Source: Flavobacteriales bacterium | Lineage (GTDB): Bacteria > Bacteroidota > Bacteroidia > Flavobacteriales_F > PHOS-HE28 | Length of the DNA stretch: 64,000 bases | Assembly: GCA_016717225.1 (NCBI GenBank) | Contig: JADKGB010000002.1 | Coordinates: 310,001-374,000, forward strand | Reading direction: 5' to 3' | Notes under the pieces: generated by a model | Told to the model about the DNA's origin: nothing | The model's database searches: none | What the model saw: the letters and a program-made list of their open reading frames with translations, nothing else | Made by a program: the position numbers and the translations under genes | Shown here: in pieces, positions 55,357 through 63,392 of the stretch | How positions within the stretch are numbered: position 1 is the stretch's first letter | How the letters are laid out: every line of letters starts with the position of its first letter

Positions 55357-56366
55357 ATGCTAGTACGTCTACTCCTGTTTACCGTCTTCATCTCGGTCGC
55401 TGCCGGCGCATGCGCACAGCGCAACTTGGAGATCGGTGTTTCGGCTGGCGTTACGCAGTATTACGGGGACTTGGGTAATTGGGACAGCCAGGTCCAGTGG
55501 AACAGTACGCGTCCGGCGATGAGCCTGACCTTTCGGGACTTCTTCAACAACCCGAAGCGCTACGTAACCCGTTCGATCACCATGGAAGGTCGGATCAGTT
55601 GGTTCCGCATCGGGTACAACGAATCAGCGCCAACGAACGGTTTGAAAGGCCCTCAGTTGCACAATTGGAATCGTGGTCTGAATTTCAGAACAGACCTTGT
55701 TGGAGCCAGCGCACACTTGGTACTGAACGCCTATAGAGAACCGTTCACCCCTTGTTCAAGCAGCGCTTTTTCATGTTCTTCTACATGGGCGCCGGTATTT
55801 ATCACGGCAGACCAAAAGCGGATCTTTTCAGGGGCGATATAAGCCCAGACAACAAGTACTATTTCTGGGACGATGGTAGCATCCGTGATGCACCGCGTGG
55901 CACACCAGGAGCCCAAGAAGTTGAGCAGGATGGGAAGTACGAAACGGATCTCTACAGCTGGGTGACCGAGGGACGCGGAAAAGGGCGTAACAGGTCCATT
56001 GTACAGCGGCAATCCCCGTGGCATGTGGGTATTCCCATGGGACTGGGTGTGCGCTACATGATAACCCGAAAGTTGAGCATTGGCGCTGAATTCAGCTACT
56101 ACATGTTCCTTACCGACATGCTGGACAACGTAAGCGAGCACTACGCCACGTACGATGAGCTCGGGGGTGTTTATGCGGACAGTACGCAGCAATTCCTTGC
56201 GCGCTACATCAGTGATCCTACAGGTTACGGCACGAACGGAACCGCTACCGGCGGCACAAGTGCCAGGGGCAATCCCGGGCTTCCTGACAACTTCAGCTAC
56301 CTGGCCTTCGAAGTGAGCTACAAGTTCAGGCGCTCCCCGGGCCGGAAGAATTTCATGAGCTTTTAG
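55357..56366 (+). pseudogene. DUF6089 outer-membrane barrel, broken by one-base deletion
   Basis: The ATG at 55357 gives a signal peptide (MLVRLLLFTVFISVAAG) and then GVTQYYGDLGNWD, RPAMSLTFRDFFNNP and NRGLNFRTDLVGAS, typical of DUF6089. At CCCC 55748-55751 one C is missing; adding it continues LFKQRFFMFFYMGAGIYH in the second frame, ending VSYKFRRSPGRKN at 56366. The restored protein is about 337 residues. DUF6089 proteins are outer-membrane barrels in Bacteroidota, role unknown. As both halves are intact, an error is likelier than decay. Confidence 0.8.
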
Positions 56367-56437
56367 AGGAAGCCAGGCGGTCGTTCGGTCGCTGCACAGC
56401 ATGGGCACAGGCCCACAAGCCGCTATTTTCGCGCCGC

Positions 56438-56968
56438 ATGTCAGAGAATTCGAAACCACTGCTCGATCAGGCCTTTGCTGCCTTGCTCAGCGACGATGAC
56501 GCGAAAGTGCTTGGTGCTCTCGCGTATGTTCAGGAGCGCGGTGATGCAAGGGCGATCTATCCACTGCTTCATGCACTGGCGAAGACCAACGACCGCGCAC
56601 GACAGCAAAAGATCCTTTCACTGCTTTTCGAAGTGAAGGTTTCCGATGCACCTGCCGAACTTGCCCGAGCGTTGGACGAACCAGCCTTGCGAAGTGTTCG
56701 CAAAAGTGTGATCGCCACCTTTTGGAACGCTGGATTGGACGCCTCACCCTATACCGACAAGTTGATCGCATGCGCTGTTGAAGGCAGTGCTGAAGAGATC
56801 TTCGAATGCCTTACCGTGCTGGAAAATCAGGAGGTATTGAGCGAGAAAGCCGTGCTCCGTGGCATCAAGGAGATCAGCGCTGCCATATCGAAGAACACCG
56901 ACGAGTACAAAGGTGCCATGTTGGGCAGCTTGCTCGTTGAGTTGAAGGCGCGCGTGGGAAAGGACTGA
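56438..56968 (+). CDS. HEAT-like helical repeat protein
   Basis: A 176-residue all-helical protein with no signal. Helix pairs such as LGALAYVQERGDARAIYPLLHALA (about 25-48), KILSLLFEVKVSDAPAELARAL and VRKSVIATFWNAGLDA look like degenerate HEAT repeats used for protein binding. I recall similar proteins in Bacteroidota beside outer-membrane barrel genes. The partner is unknown. It lies about 70 bases after DUF6089. Confidence 0.65.
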   Translation: MSENSKPLLDQAFAALLSDDDAKVLGALAYVQERGDARAIYPLLHALAKTNDRARQQKILSLLFEVKVSDAPAELARALDEPALRSVRKSVIATFWNAGLDASPYTDKLIACAVEGSAEEIFECLTVLENQEVLSEKAVLRGIKEISAAISKNTDEYKGAMLGSLLVELKARVGKD

Positions 56969-57126
56969 GAGAGGCTTGTAGACCATTCTGGGTCTGCATG
57001 CAATGGCATTGGCCAAAACCGCGCTTATACAACGATGCGGTGCTGGCTCGCAGGAACAACTTCGCCCATGCGAACGCGTGGCTTGGGATCTCTCCTATCT
57101 TGGCCAACCGTACAACCCATTCGCCC

Positions 57127-57957
57127 ATGATCCGACCGATACTATTCGTACTGAGCGCCACGCTGGTCCTCACCTCTTGTGTTTCCAAAAAGATCTACGT
57201 CGCTGAAAAGAGCGCCAAAGAAGGCTTTGCCAAAGAGCTCAGCGATTGCCAATTGGTGGTGAACAAATGCAGGGAAGACAAGGCTGGTGCAGAAGCCCGA
57301 TTGTCCGCCTTGGACGTTGAGAATGCGCACCTGAAAGACCAGATCCGCGAACTGAACAACACCAATGCCGCCCTTGCCAACAACGTGGGCAATATGGCAA
57401 CACTTTCCGCCAAGGAAGCGGCCAACTTGGAAAAATCGCTGGAAAACATCCGTGAAAAGGACCTGCAGATCCGCCGCATGCAGGATGCCCTCACGAAGAA
57501 GGACTCTGTTACGCTGGCACTGGTGGTCAGCTTGAAGAGTTCCCTTGGCAACCTGAACGATACGGACGTTACGGTGAACGTGGAAAAGAGCGTGGTGTTC
57601 ATTTCACTCAGCGACAAAATGCTCTTCAAGAGCGGCAGCACGGAGATCGGACCCAACGCCAAAGCCGTTCTCGCCAAGGTAGCCACCGTGGTGAACAGCA
57701 AACCCGAAATGGAAGTGCTGGTGGAAGGTCACACGGACGATGTGCCCATCGTGAAGGATTGTGTGAAAGACAACTGGGACCTGAGCGCTTTGCGTGCCAC
57801 AGCCATTACGCGATTGTTCACCACAGAACTGGGCGTGGCCCCTTCGCGCGTAACGGCCGGCGGACGGAGCCAATTCGTACCACTGGAACTGAACGATACA
57901 CCCGAGCACCGGGCCGCAAACCGCCGTACACGCATTGTGATCGCCCAAGATCGATGA
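57127..57957 (+). CDS. OmpA-family lipoprotein, C-terminus displaced by probable one-base insertion
   Basis: Lipoprotein with lipobox LVLTSC (cysteine near 18), long coiled coil (about 30-140) with ESL-type heptads, and a C-terminal OmpA domain whose peptidoglycan motif is VLVEGHTDDVPI near 199 and NRRTRIVI at the end. As read, it stops at 57957 after IVIAQDR. Removing one C in CCC at 57944-57946 continues KIDEFYKMIEDGMKKAE to a TAA at 57998-58000, the usual tail of such Bacteroidota proteins. It probably links the outer membrane to the cell wall. The ATG at 57127 is the lipoprotein start. Confidence 0.88.
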   Translation: MIRPILFVLSATLVLTSCVSKKIYVAEKSAKEGFAKELSDCQLVVNKCREDKAGAEARLSALDVENAHLKDQIRELNNTNAALANNVGNMATLSAKEAANLEKSLENIREKDLQIRRMQDALTKKDSVTLALVVSLKSSLGNLNDTDVTVNVEKSVVFISLSDKMLFKSGSTEIGPNAKAVLAKVATVVNSKPEMEVLVEGHTDDVPIVKDCVKDNWDLSALRATAITRLFTTELGVAPSRVTAGGRSQFVPLELNDTPEHRAANRRTRIVIAQDR

Positions 57958-58027
57958 GTTCTACAAGATGATCGAAGATGGCATGAAGAAGGCGGAATAA
58001 GAAACGAATTCGGTTATCCTGTTTTCC

Positions 58028-58058
58028 AAAGCGCCGTGGTCATGGGCCACGGCGTTTT
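58028..58058 (+). terminator. Rho-independent terminator
   Basis: An 8-10 bp stem (CGCCGTGG with CCACGGCG, A-rich before and T-rich after) with a 7-base loop and a T-run ends the OmpA gene, about 30 bases after the restored stop and 40 before the recombinase ATG. Confidence 0.88.
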
Positions 58059-58096
58059 GTTTTGTATCGGGTCCAGGATATCTACCTTTTGCCGAC

Positions 58097-59275
58097 ATGA
58101 TCGACGAAAAAACCGGCACGCTAACGACCATCAAATTGGAAGCGGTCTACCACGAAAAGGTGAAACGGATAGCCCTGCGTTTCCCATACGATGCAGAGCT
58201 GATCAAGCTTGCCAAACAGTTGGGTGCAAAGTGGAGCCAGACCCATAAATGCTGGCATGTGGTCGATGGTAGCGCCAGCCTGAAGGCCGTTTATGCCAAG
58301 TTCAAAGGGCATGCATGGGTGGATGGAAGCACTTTGTTCGCCATGGCTTTCAAACCAAACCAAGACCCTGAGCGCAGTGCTGCCATATTACCACCACCTG
58401 GCACACCTGCTGCAAAACCGGTGCCGAGCCCTATTCAATTGGAGGCACTACAGGCCATGCAGCGTAAGTTAGAGATAGCTCGCTACAGCCAGCGCACCAT
58501 CAGCGTCTACCTCAACGCTGCTCGGCAATTGTTCCTGCATTTCCCGGAGAAGCACCCGAACGACATCCGGACGGAGGACATCGAGACGTTCCAGCATCAC
58601 TTGGCGACGGTGCGCAGGGTGAGCAACAGCACACTCAACCAGGCCGTGAACGCCATTCGCTACTACTACATGAATGTGGTAAGCGATACCCAGCGCGTCA
58701 CTTTCATCGAACGGCCGAGAAAGGAAACCAAACTGCCTCTGGTGCTGAGCAAAGCGGAAGTGGCCGCCGTGCTGAAGGCACCTGTGAACCTGAAGCACCA
58801 GGCGATGCTAGCCCTCGCCTATTCAGGAGGCCTTCGTATTGGCGAAGTGTTGGCGTTGCGTCCGGAAGACCTGCTGTTCGACCGGGGACTGATCCGCATA
58901 CGAGGCGCCAAGGGGAACAAGGACCGTACGACGCTCTTGGGACGAAGCACTGCGGAACTCATGAGGAGGTACATGGAGAACTACGAGCCCCGAGAACTGT
59001 TCTTCGAAGGACAGGGGGGTGGGGCCTATAGTTCGCGCAGCTTGCAGAAGGTTATGGAAGCGGCTTTGCAGAAAGCGGGGATCAACAAGCCCGCAACAAT
59101 GCACACCCTCCGGCATTCCTTCGCCACCCATCTCTTGGAGCAAGGCACGGATCTCCGCTACATTCAGGCCCTGTTGGGACATTCGAGCAGCAAGACCACC
59201 GAGATCTATACCCACGTGACCACCCGCTACTTACAAGGAATCGTGAACCCCATGGACAACCTGGACACCCCCTGA
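58097..59275 (+). CDS. Tyrosine recombinase (integrase)
   Basis: A 392-residue tyrosine recombinase that cuts and joins DNA at short recognition sites. Residues 1-90 are an extra domain with RIALRFPYDAELIKLAK (about 25-41) and WSQTHKCWHV, which I recall in Bacteroidota integrases. The SAM-like core-binding domain is about 112-200. The catalytic set is visible: R in YSGGLRIGEVL near 245, HTLRHSFATH near 334 and LGHSSSKTTEIYTHV near 356-370 with the Tyr nucleophile. The C-terminus GIVNPMDNL resembles IntI. The IntI-specific insert is not obvious. An AT-rich cassette follows 110 bases downstream. Confidence 0.9.
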   Translation: MIDEKTGTLTTIKLEAVYHEKVKRIALRFPYDAELIKLAKQLGAKWSQTHKCWHVVDGSASLKAVYAKFKGHAWVDGSTLFAMAFKPNQDPERSAAILPPPGTPAAKPVPSPIQLEALQAMQRKLEIARYSQRTISVYLNAARQLFLHFPEKHPNDIRTEDIETFQHHLATVRRVSNSTLNQAVNAIRYYYMNVVSDTQRVTFIERPRKETKLPLVLSKAEVAAVLKAPVNLKHQAMLALAYSGGLRIGEVLALRPEDLLFDRGLIRIRGAKGNKDRTTLLGRSTAELMRRYMENYEPRELFFEGQGGGAYSSRSLQKVMEAALQKAGINKPATMHTLRHSFATHLLEQGTDLRYIQALLGHSSSKTTEIYTHVTTRYLQGIVNPMDNLDTP

Positions 59276-59384
59276 CGGTGAAGTCGTCAAAACCTTCGCA
59301 AAACCATCCGTAATTGACGCATAACCCGAAGATCCACCCGCACCGCTACTTCCGGAGATATACGAAGATCTTCGCTTACCCAAC

Positions 59385-59391
59385 GTTAGGT
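59385..59391 (+). other. Integron-like recombination half-site (GTTRRRY)
   Basis: GTTAGGT fits the GTTRRRY core of integron sites, in the context CAACGTTAGGTGCAAT. It lies 110 bases after the integrase stop and just before the AT-rich gene's end, so it could be the attI-side junction. Its complement ACCTAAC occurs at the start of the attC-like site at 59746. The 59276-59384 stretch between has GAAGATCTTC, a small palindrome. Confidence 0.5.
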
Positions 59392-59397
59392 GCAATT

Positions 59398-59706
59398 TTA
59401 ACGACACACCCAACCAATGTCTTCCTTTTTAAACCAATGACAACCATAACCTTTTTGATACGTGTAACATTTAGAAATCATAGTTGATATTTCAGAACCT
59501 ATCTTGTAATATTCTTTACCAAACCAAATTGACTGATTGTTGTTTGGTTGAATATCTAATATCTTACCTGTTACTTTCCCTTTGCTAAATGAAACAAATT
59601 GTAAATGTAACGTATATACATAGCCTTTTTTTCTTTGCATATATAAAGTTTCATCTGTTGAAAAATCTGTTATCGGTTTTAAATTGAAATTATTTACATC
59701 TATCAT
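59398..59706 (-). CDS. AT-rich cassette gene of unknown function
   Basis: A 102-residue protein from an ATG at 59706. Codon use is strongly AT-rich, unlike all neighbours (for example aaa, ttt and ata runs), which signals recent transfer. The sequence has Lys/Tyr/Phe-rich strands and a C-terminal CYTYQKGYGCHWFKKEDIGW with two cysteines. No family is recognised. It lies between an integron-like half-site at 59385 and the attC-like structure at 59746, reading toward the integrase, so its orientation is antisense to the attC if that is read on the plus strand. Confidence 0.65.
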   Translation of the reverse strand: MIDVNNFNLKPITDFSTDETLYMQRKKGYVYTLHLQFVSFSKGKVTGKILDIQPNNNQSIWFGKEYYKIGSEISTMISKCYTYQKGYGCHWFKKEDIGWVCR

Positions 59707-59745
59707 TTTATTTTAATTTTTAAATTGTGAACGAATAAAAACTGC

Positions 59746-59877
59746 ACCTAACATCGGTTTTGTGCAAGTGGGGCTGATGTGCTAAATTGAACATCAGTAA
59801 TTCTAATCGGCTTTTGTACTAAATTCAGCAGTTGTACTACTAAATCCCCACCTGCACAAAGCCGTTTACCGTTGACC
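59746..59877. repeat. attC-like recombination site
   Basis: ACCTAAC (59746-59752, fits RYYYAAC) is followed by a 19-base arm, CGGTTTTGTGCAAGTGGGG (59755-59773), which pairs with CCCCACCTGCACAAAGCCG (59846-59864) with two mismatches. A second small hairpin (CTGATGT with ACATCAG, 59774-59797) lies within. The far end reads GTTTACCGTTGACC, which does not match GTTRRRY exactly. The size of about 130 bases and stem-loop layout fit an integron attC. AT-rich flanks end here and normal GC returns. Confidence 0.6.
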
Positions 59878-59947
59878 GCAATTCCGCCAGGGCGCGGAAC
59901 AGCGTTCAACAACGAATTACAACGCGAATAGGTTGTACGCGGCTTCT

Positions 59948-60916
59948 TCAGCCCAAGTAGCTCTCCAATGCCTGTTGTATCCGCGCGGCTATGTCGGTGG
60001 TATCGGCAGGAACAAAGGCCTTCCCGGTGATGCGTTCGAATAGCTCGATGTAGCGGTCGCTCACGGTCTTCACAAAGGCATCATCCATAGCAGGCACTAC
60101 TTGGCCTTCTTTGCCCATGAAGTGGTTTTCGATAAGCCATTGTCGAACGAACTCCTTGCTCAGTTGCTTTTGCGCCTCTCCCCGCTCCTGCCGTTCGGCG
60201 TAGCCCTCGGCGTAGAAGTAACGGGAGCTATCCGGCGTATGGATCTCATCGATCAGCATCAATTCGCCTCCCGTACCTGAGCCGAGAGCACGCCCGAACT
60301 CGTACTTGGTATCCACTAGGATCAATCCGCGCTCCTTGGCTATTCGGGTGCCTTCGGCGAAGAGGGCCAGGGCATAGCGGCTCATCGTTTCCCATTCGGC
60401 CTGGGTGCAAAGCCCGCGCTCGATGATCTGGTCGGGTGAGATGTCCTCATCATGCCCCACATCGGCCTTGGTGCTAGGCGTGATGATGGGCTGCGGAAAG
60501 GCGTCGCTCTCCTTCAACCCGTCGGGCATGTGGCTCCCGCAGAGCACGCGATGACCTTCGCGGTATTGGCGCCATGCATGGCCGCTGAGGTAGCCGCGCA
60601 CCACCATTTCCACTTTCACGGTTTCGGCCCGTTGGCCGATGACCACGCAGGGATCGGGCGAAGCAATTGCCCAGTTGGGGGCAGCCTGCCGCGTGGCCTG
60701 TAGCATGTGCCAGCTCAACTGGCTAAGCACCTGTCCTTTGTGCGGGATACCGCGCGGCAGCACGACATCAAAGGCGCTGATCCGGTCGCTGGCGAGCAGG
60801 ATGGTACGGCCATCGCGCAAGTGGTACACATCGCGGACTTTGCCGCGGTACACTTCGACTACGTCCTTCAGTTTGAGATCAGAACGGGTGAGCGTGTTGG
60901 GGAGGGAGATGGTCAT
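59948..60916 (-). CDS. purC: Phosphoribosylaminoimidazole-succinocarboxamide synthase
   Basis: Purine synthesis enzyme (SAICAR synthase) of 322 residues, the long form common in Bacteroidota. Motifs are YRGKVRDVYHLRDGRTILLASDRISAFD near 23-50, VKVEMVVRGYLSGHAW near 100-115, and DTKYEFGRALG near 202-212 with LMLIDEIHTPDSSRYFYAE after. It joins CAIR and aspartate in step seven of purine synthesis. Its end faces the integron-like region, which lies just downstream. Confidence 0.95.
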   Translation of the reverse strand: MTISLPNTLTRSDLKLKDVVEVYRGKVRDVYHLRDGRTILLASDRISAFDVVLPRGIPHKGQVLSQLSWHMLQATRQAAPNWAIASPDPCVVIGQRAETVKVEMVVRGYLSGHAWRQYREGHRVLCGSHMPDGLKESDAFPQPIITPSTKADVGHDEDISPDQIIERGLCTQAEWETMSRYALALFAEGTRIAKERGLILVDTKYEFGRALGSGTGGELMLIDEIHTPDSSRYFYAEGYAERQERGEAQKQLSKEFVRQWLIENHFMGKEGQVVPAMDDAFVKTVSDRYIELFERITGKAFVPADTTDIAARIQQALESYLG

Positions 60917-61075
60917 GGATAATTACACGAAATAGATCTGCAAATGGAACGGATCGTTCTTGATCGTGGCTTCAAAGGAAAGTCCGAATTGAAACCACCC
61001 CTGCCCCTCCTTGGGTGGCGCGGGCAAGACCCCGGATATGCGCACTGCTTCCGGGGCGCCCGCTAGGATGGGAAA

Positions 61076-61157
61076 GGGCCCCCGCCGCCGGGCCCGGGGG
61101 GGGGCCCCCCCCCCCCGGCCCGGGGGGGGGGGGGGGGGGGGGCCCCCCGGGGGGCGG
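61076..61157. repeat. Low-complexity G/C tract
   Basis: The 82 bases from 61076 to 61157 contain only G and C, including runs of 9 G (61096-61104), 12 C (61105-61116) and 21 G (61122-61142). It fills the gap between purC and phoH. Nothing else in the window is like it, and such runs are typical of assembly or read artefacts. No gene is supported between 60917 and 61165. Confidence 0.9.
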
Positions 61158-61165
61158 AGGTCCGT

Positions 61166-62131
61166 TCAGGCAGGTCGATTATCACCGTGCTGCTCTTCGA
61201 TATCCTTGAACGCATTGATCACGAGGGTTACCAATTCGTGGCGGATCACGTCCTTCTCGTCCAGATCGATGATGGCGATGCCTTCCACTTTCCGAAGGCG
61301 CTCTGTGGTGGGGTGAAGCCCACTACGCTGATGACGGGGCAGATCCACCTGGGTAACATCGCCCGTAATGAGGAACTTGGCACTTCGCCCCATGCGCGTG
61401 AGGAACATCTTGAGCTGCGGCAGGGTGGCGTTCTGGGCCTCATCGAGGATCACAAAGGCATGGTCCAACGTGCGGCCCCGCATAAAGGCCAACGGCGCTA
61501 TTTGGATCACACCGGTCTCCAAGTATTCAACCAGGCGAGCGGCAGGGATCATATCGCGCAGCGCGTCGTAGAGCGGCACCAAATAGGGATCGAGCTTGTC
61601 GCGCATGTCGCCCGGCAGAAAGCCCAGGCTCTCCCCTGCTTCCACGGCGGGTCGTGTCAAGATGATCCGCTTCACCTGACGATCGCGCAGGGCTTTTACC
61701 GCCAGTGCAACGGCCGTGTATGTTTTACCGGTACCTGCAGGACCAATGGCGAACACCATGTCGTTGGTGCCGATCGCTTCCACCATCCGCAGCTGGTTCT
61801 TGGTGCGCGCTTTAACGCGCAGACCAGCGTTGCCGTGAACCAGCACGCCGGCTTCTTCGGGATCATTGGTACCGTTGTCGCCATTGCTCATGATATCGCT
61901 GATCACCTTTCGCGGCAGCTCGTTGTACTTGACCACGTGCTGCACGAGCTGCTCGAAACGCTCGAAGAACACGTCGAGGTCCTCCGCCGCGCCGATCACC
62001 TTCAGGGTATCGCCACGGGCAATGATGTTCAACTTGGGGAACAGGTCGCGGACGATCCGCAGGTGCTGGTCATTGGGACCGAAGACAGACACGGGATCCG
62101 TTTCGGTGATCTGGATGCTTCTTTCGCTCAC
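61166..62131 (-). CDS. phoH: PhoH family ATPase
   Basis: A 321-residue P-loop ATPase of the PhoH (YbeZ) type. The Walker A motif is AIGPAGTGKTYTAVA near 128-142, and Walker B FVILDEAQNAT near 227-237. An N-terminal KH-like region (about 1-100) suggests RNA binding. PhoH proteins are linked to RNA metabolism with YbeY, though no ybeY is in view. The TGA stop is at 61166, immediately beside the G/C tract. Confidence 0.93.
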   Translation of the reverse strand: MSERSIQITETDPVSVFGPNDQHLRIVRDLFPKLNIIARGDTLKVIGAAEDLDVFFERFEQLVQHVVKYNELPRKVISDIMSNGDNGTNDPEEAGVLVHGNAGLRVKARTKNQLRMVEAIGTNDMVFAIGPAGTGKTYTAVALAVKALRDRQVKRIILTRPAVEAGESLGFLPGDMRDKLDPYLVPLYDALRDMIPAARLVEYLETGVIQIAPLAFMRGRTLDHAFVILDEAQNATLPQLKMFLTRMGRSAKFLITGDVTQVDLPRHQRSGLHPTTERLRKVEGIAIIDLDEKDVIRHELVTLVINAFKDIEEQHGDNRPA

Positions 62132-62234
62132 AGGGTCTGTTCGTTCATCAACAACGGAATGTTGATCCGTTATCGTGTTCTCTACGCCGCCAAAGTAGCG
62201 TGCCGCCTTCCTTCGCTCGCCCTACCATCCGCTT

Positions 62235-63059
62235 ATGGCCATCATCACCCTTACCACCGACATGGGCCTGCGCGATCATTACGTTGCGGCGGTGAAGGGC
62301 GCGATCCTGAGCCAACATCCAGAGGCGCAGATCATTGACATCAGCCACCAGGTAGCGCCGTTCGACAACATGCACACAGCCTTCGTGCTGCGTAATGCCT
62401 ATCCGGAATTCCCGCGCGGGAGCATCCACATTATCGGGGTGAACAGCGAAGCCGACGGACATACACCGCATTTGGTGGTTCGTCACGATGGACATTTCTT
62501 CATCGGTGCTGACAACGGGATCTTTTCGCTGCTATTCGACACCAAGCCGCAAGATTGTTTCGAGCTGACGATCAAATTGGATACCGACCACCTGGCCTTC
62601 CCCACCAAGAACATCTTCGTGAAGGCGGCCTGCCACCTCGCTCGTGGCGGCACTCCGGAGGTTATCGGTCGCAAGATCCCGGAGGTGCGCGAGCAATTGA
62701 ATTTCAGGCCGGTGATGCTAAGCGATGCCATCAAGGGTGCGGTGATCCACATCGATGGCTACGGCAACGTGGTCACGAACATTACAAGGATCCACTTCGA
62801 TGAATTGGTAAAGGCCCACACGTTCCGGATCAGCTTCGGGCGTAGTATGCACGACATCACCAGCATCAGCGGAACGTACAGCGATGTTCCAGCGGGTGAA
62901 CGTGTCGCCTTCTTCGGAGCGACGGGATTTTTGGAGATCGCGGTGAACAAAGGCGTTGCCGGCGGTGGTGGTGGCGCGGCGCAATTGCTCGGCTTGCGGG
63001 TGGCGGATCCCGTGCGTTTGGAGATCACTGGCATGATACGCAACGCGGCCAACGCCTGA
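62235..63059 (+). CDS. S-adenosyl-L-methionine hydrolase/hydroxide adenosyltransferase family protein
   Basis: A 274-residue protein of the DUF62 (fluorinase-related) family. Its start, IITLTTDMGLRDHYVAAVKG, holds the conserved aspartate and is diagnostic; GADNGIFSLLF near 96-106 and HIDGYGNVVTNI near 172-183 are the other family marks. Members hydrolyse SAM to adenosine and methionine. A glycine-rich GVAGGGGGAAQLLGL stretch near 240 is present. It overlaps the next gene's start by one base (TGATG), suggesting coupling. Confidence 0.93.
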   Translation: MAIITLTTDMGLRDHYVAAVKGAILSQHPEAQIIDISHQVAPFDNMHTAFVLRNAYPEFPRGSIHIIGVNSEADGHTPHLVVRHDGHFFIGADNGIFSLLFDTKPQDCFELTIKLDTDHLAFPTKNIFVKAACHLARGGTPEVIGRKIPEVREQLNFRPVMLSDAIKGAVIHIDGYGNVVTNITRIHFDELVKAHTFRISFGRSMHDITSISGTYSDVPAGERVAFFGATGFLEIAVNKGVAGGGGGAAQLLGLRVADPVRLEITGMIRNAANA

Positions 63060-63361
63060 TGGTTCGCGTGGTGAAGATGACCTTCCGCCCGGAGGAGGTA
63101 ACCACTTTTCAGGACCTGTTCGAAGGTTGGCGCCATAGGATCATCGCCTTCCCCGGGTGCATCCAACTGCAGTTGCTGCATGACCAGGCCGATCGGCGGA
63201 TCTTTTTCACCTACAGCGAATGGAATACACCGGCTGACCTGGAAGCATATCGCAAATCTGATGTGTTCGCCAGCGTATGGCCTGTGGTGAAGAAACTCTT
63301 CGCCTCCCCGGCCGAGGCTTGGTCGGTGGATCGGGAACATTGTATGCCGGTTTCGCGATAA
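63059..63361 (+). CDS. Antibiotic biosynthesis monooxygenase-like protein
   Basis: A 100-residue protein with the ferredoxin-like fold pattern of the ABM family: VRVVKMTFRPEEV at the start, FPGCIQLQLLHDQADRRIFFTYSEWNT near 31-57 and LEAYRKSDVFASVWPVVKKLF near 61-81. Such proteins act as small oxygenases or heme-degrading enzymes, but this one may have another role. Its start overlaps the SAM hydrolase stop, so the two are probably co-translated. Confidence 0.85.
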   Translation: MVRVVKMTFRPEEVTTFQDLFEGWRHRIIAFPGCIQLQLLHDQADRRIFFTYSEWNTPADLEAYRKSDVFASVWPVVKKLFASPAEAWSVDREHCMPVSR

Positions 63362-63392
63362 AAGCGGAACAGTCGTTGCTTTGCGATCTGCC

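Noticed and set aside
61011..61316. Plus-strand frame rich in Gly, Pro and Arg
   Set aside because: Its composition comes from the G/C tract, which is probably an artefact.
61187..62338. A 383-residue plus-strand open frame
   Set aside because: It is antisense to phoH and also covers the start of the SAM hydrolase gene in another frame.
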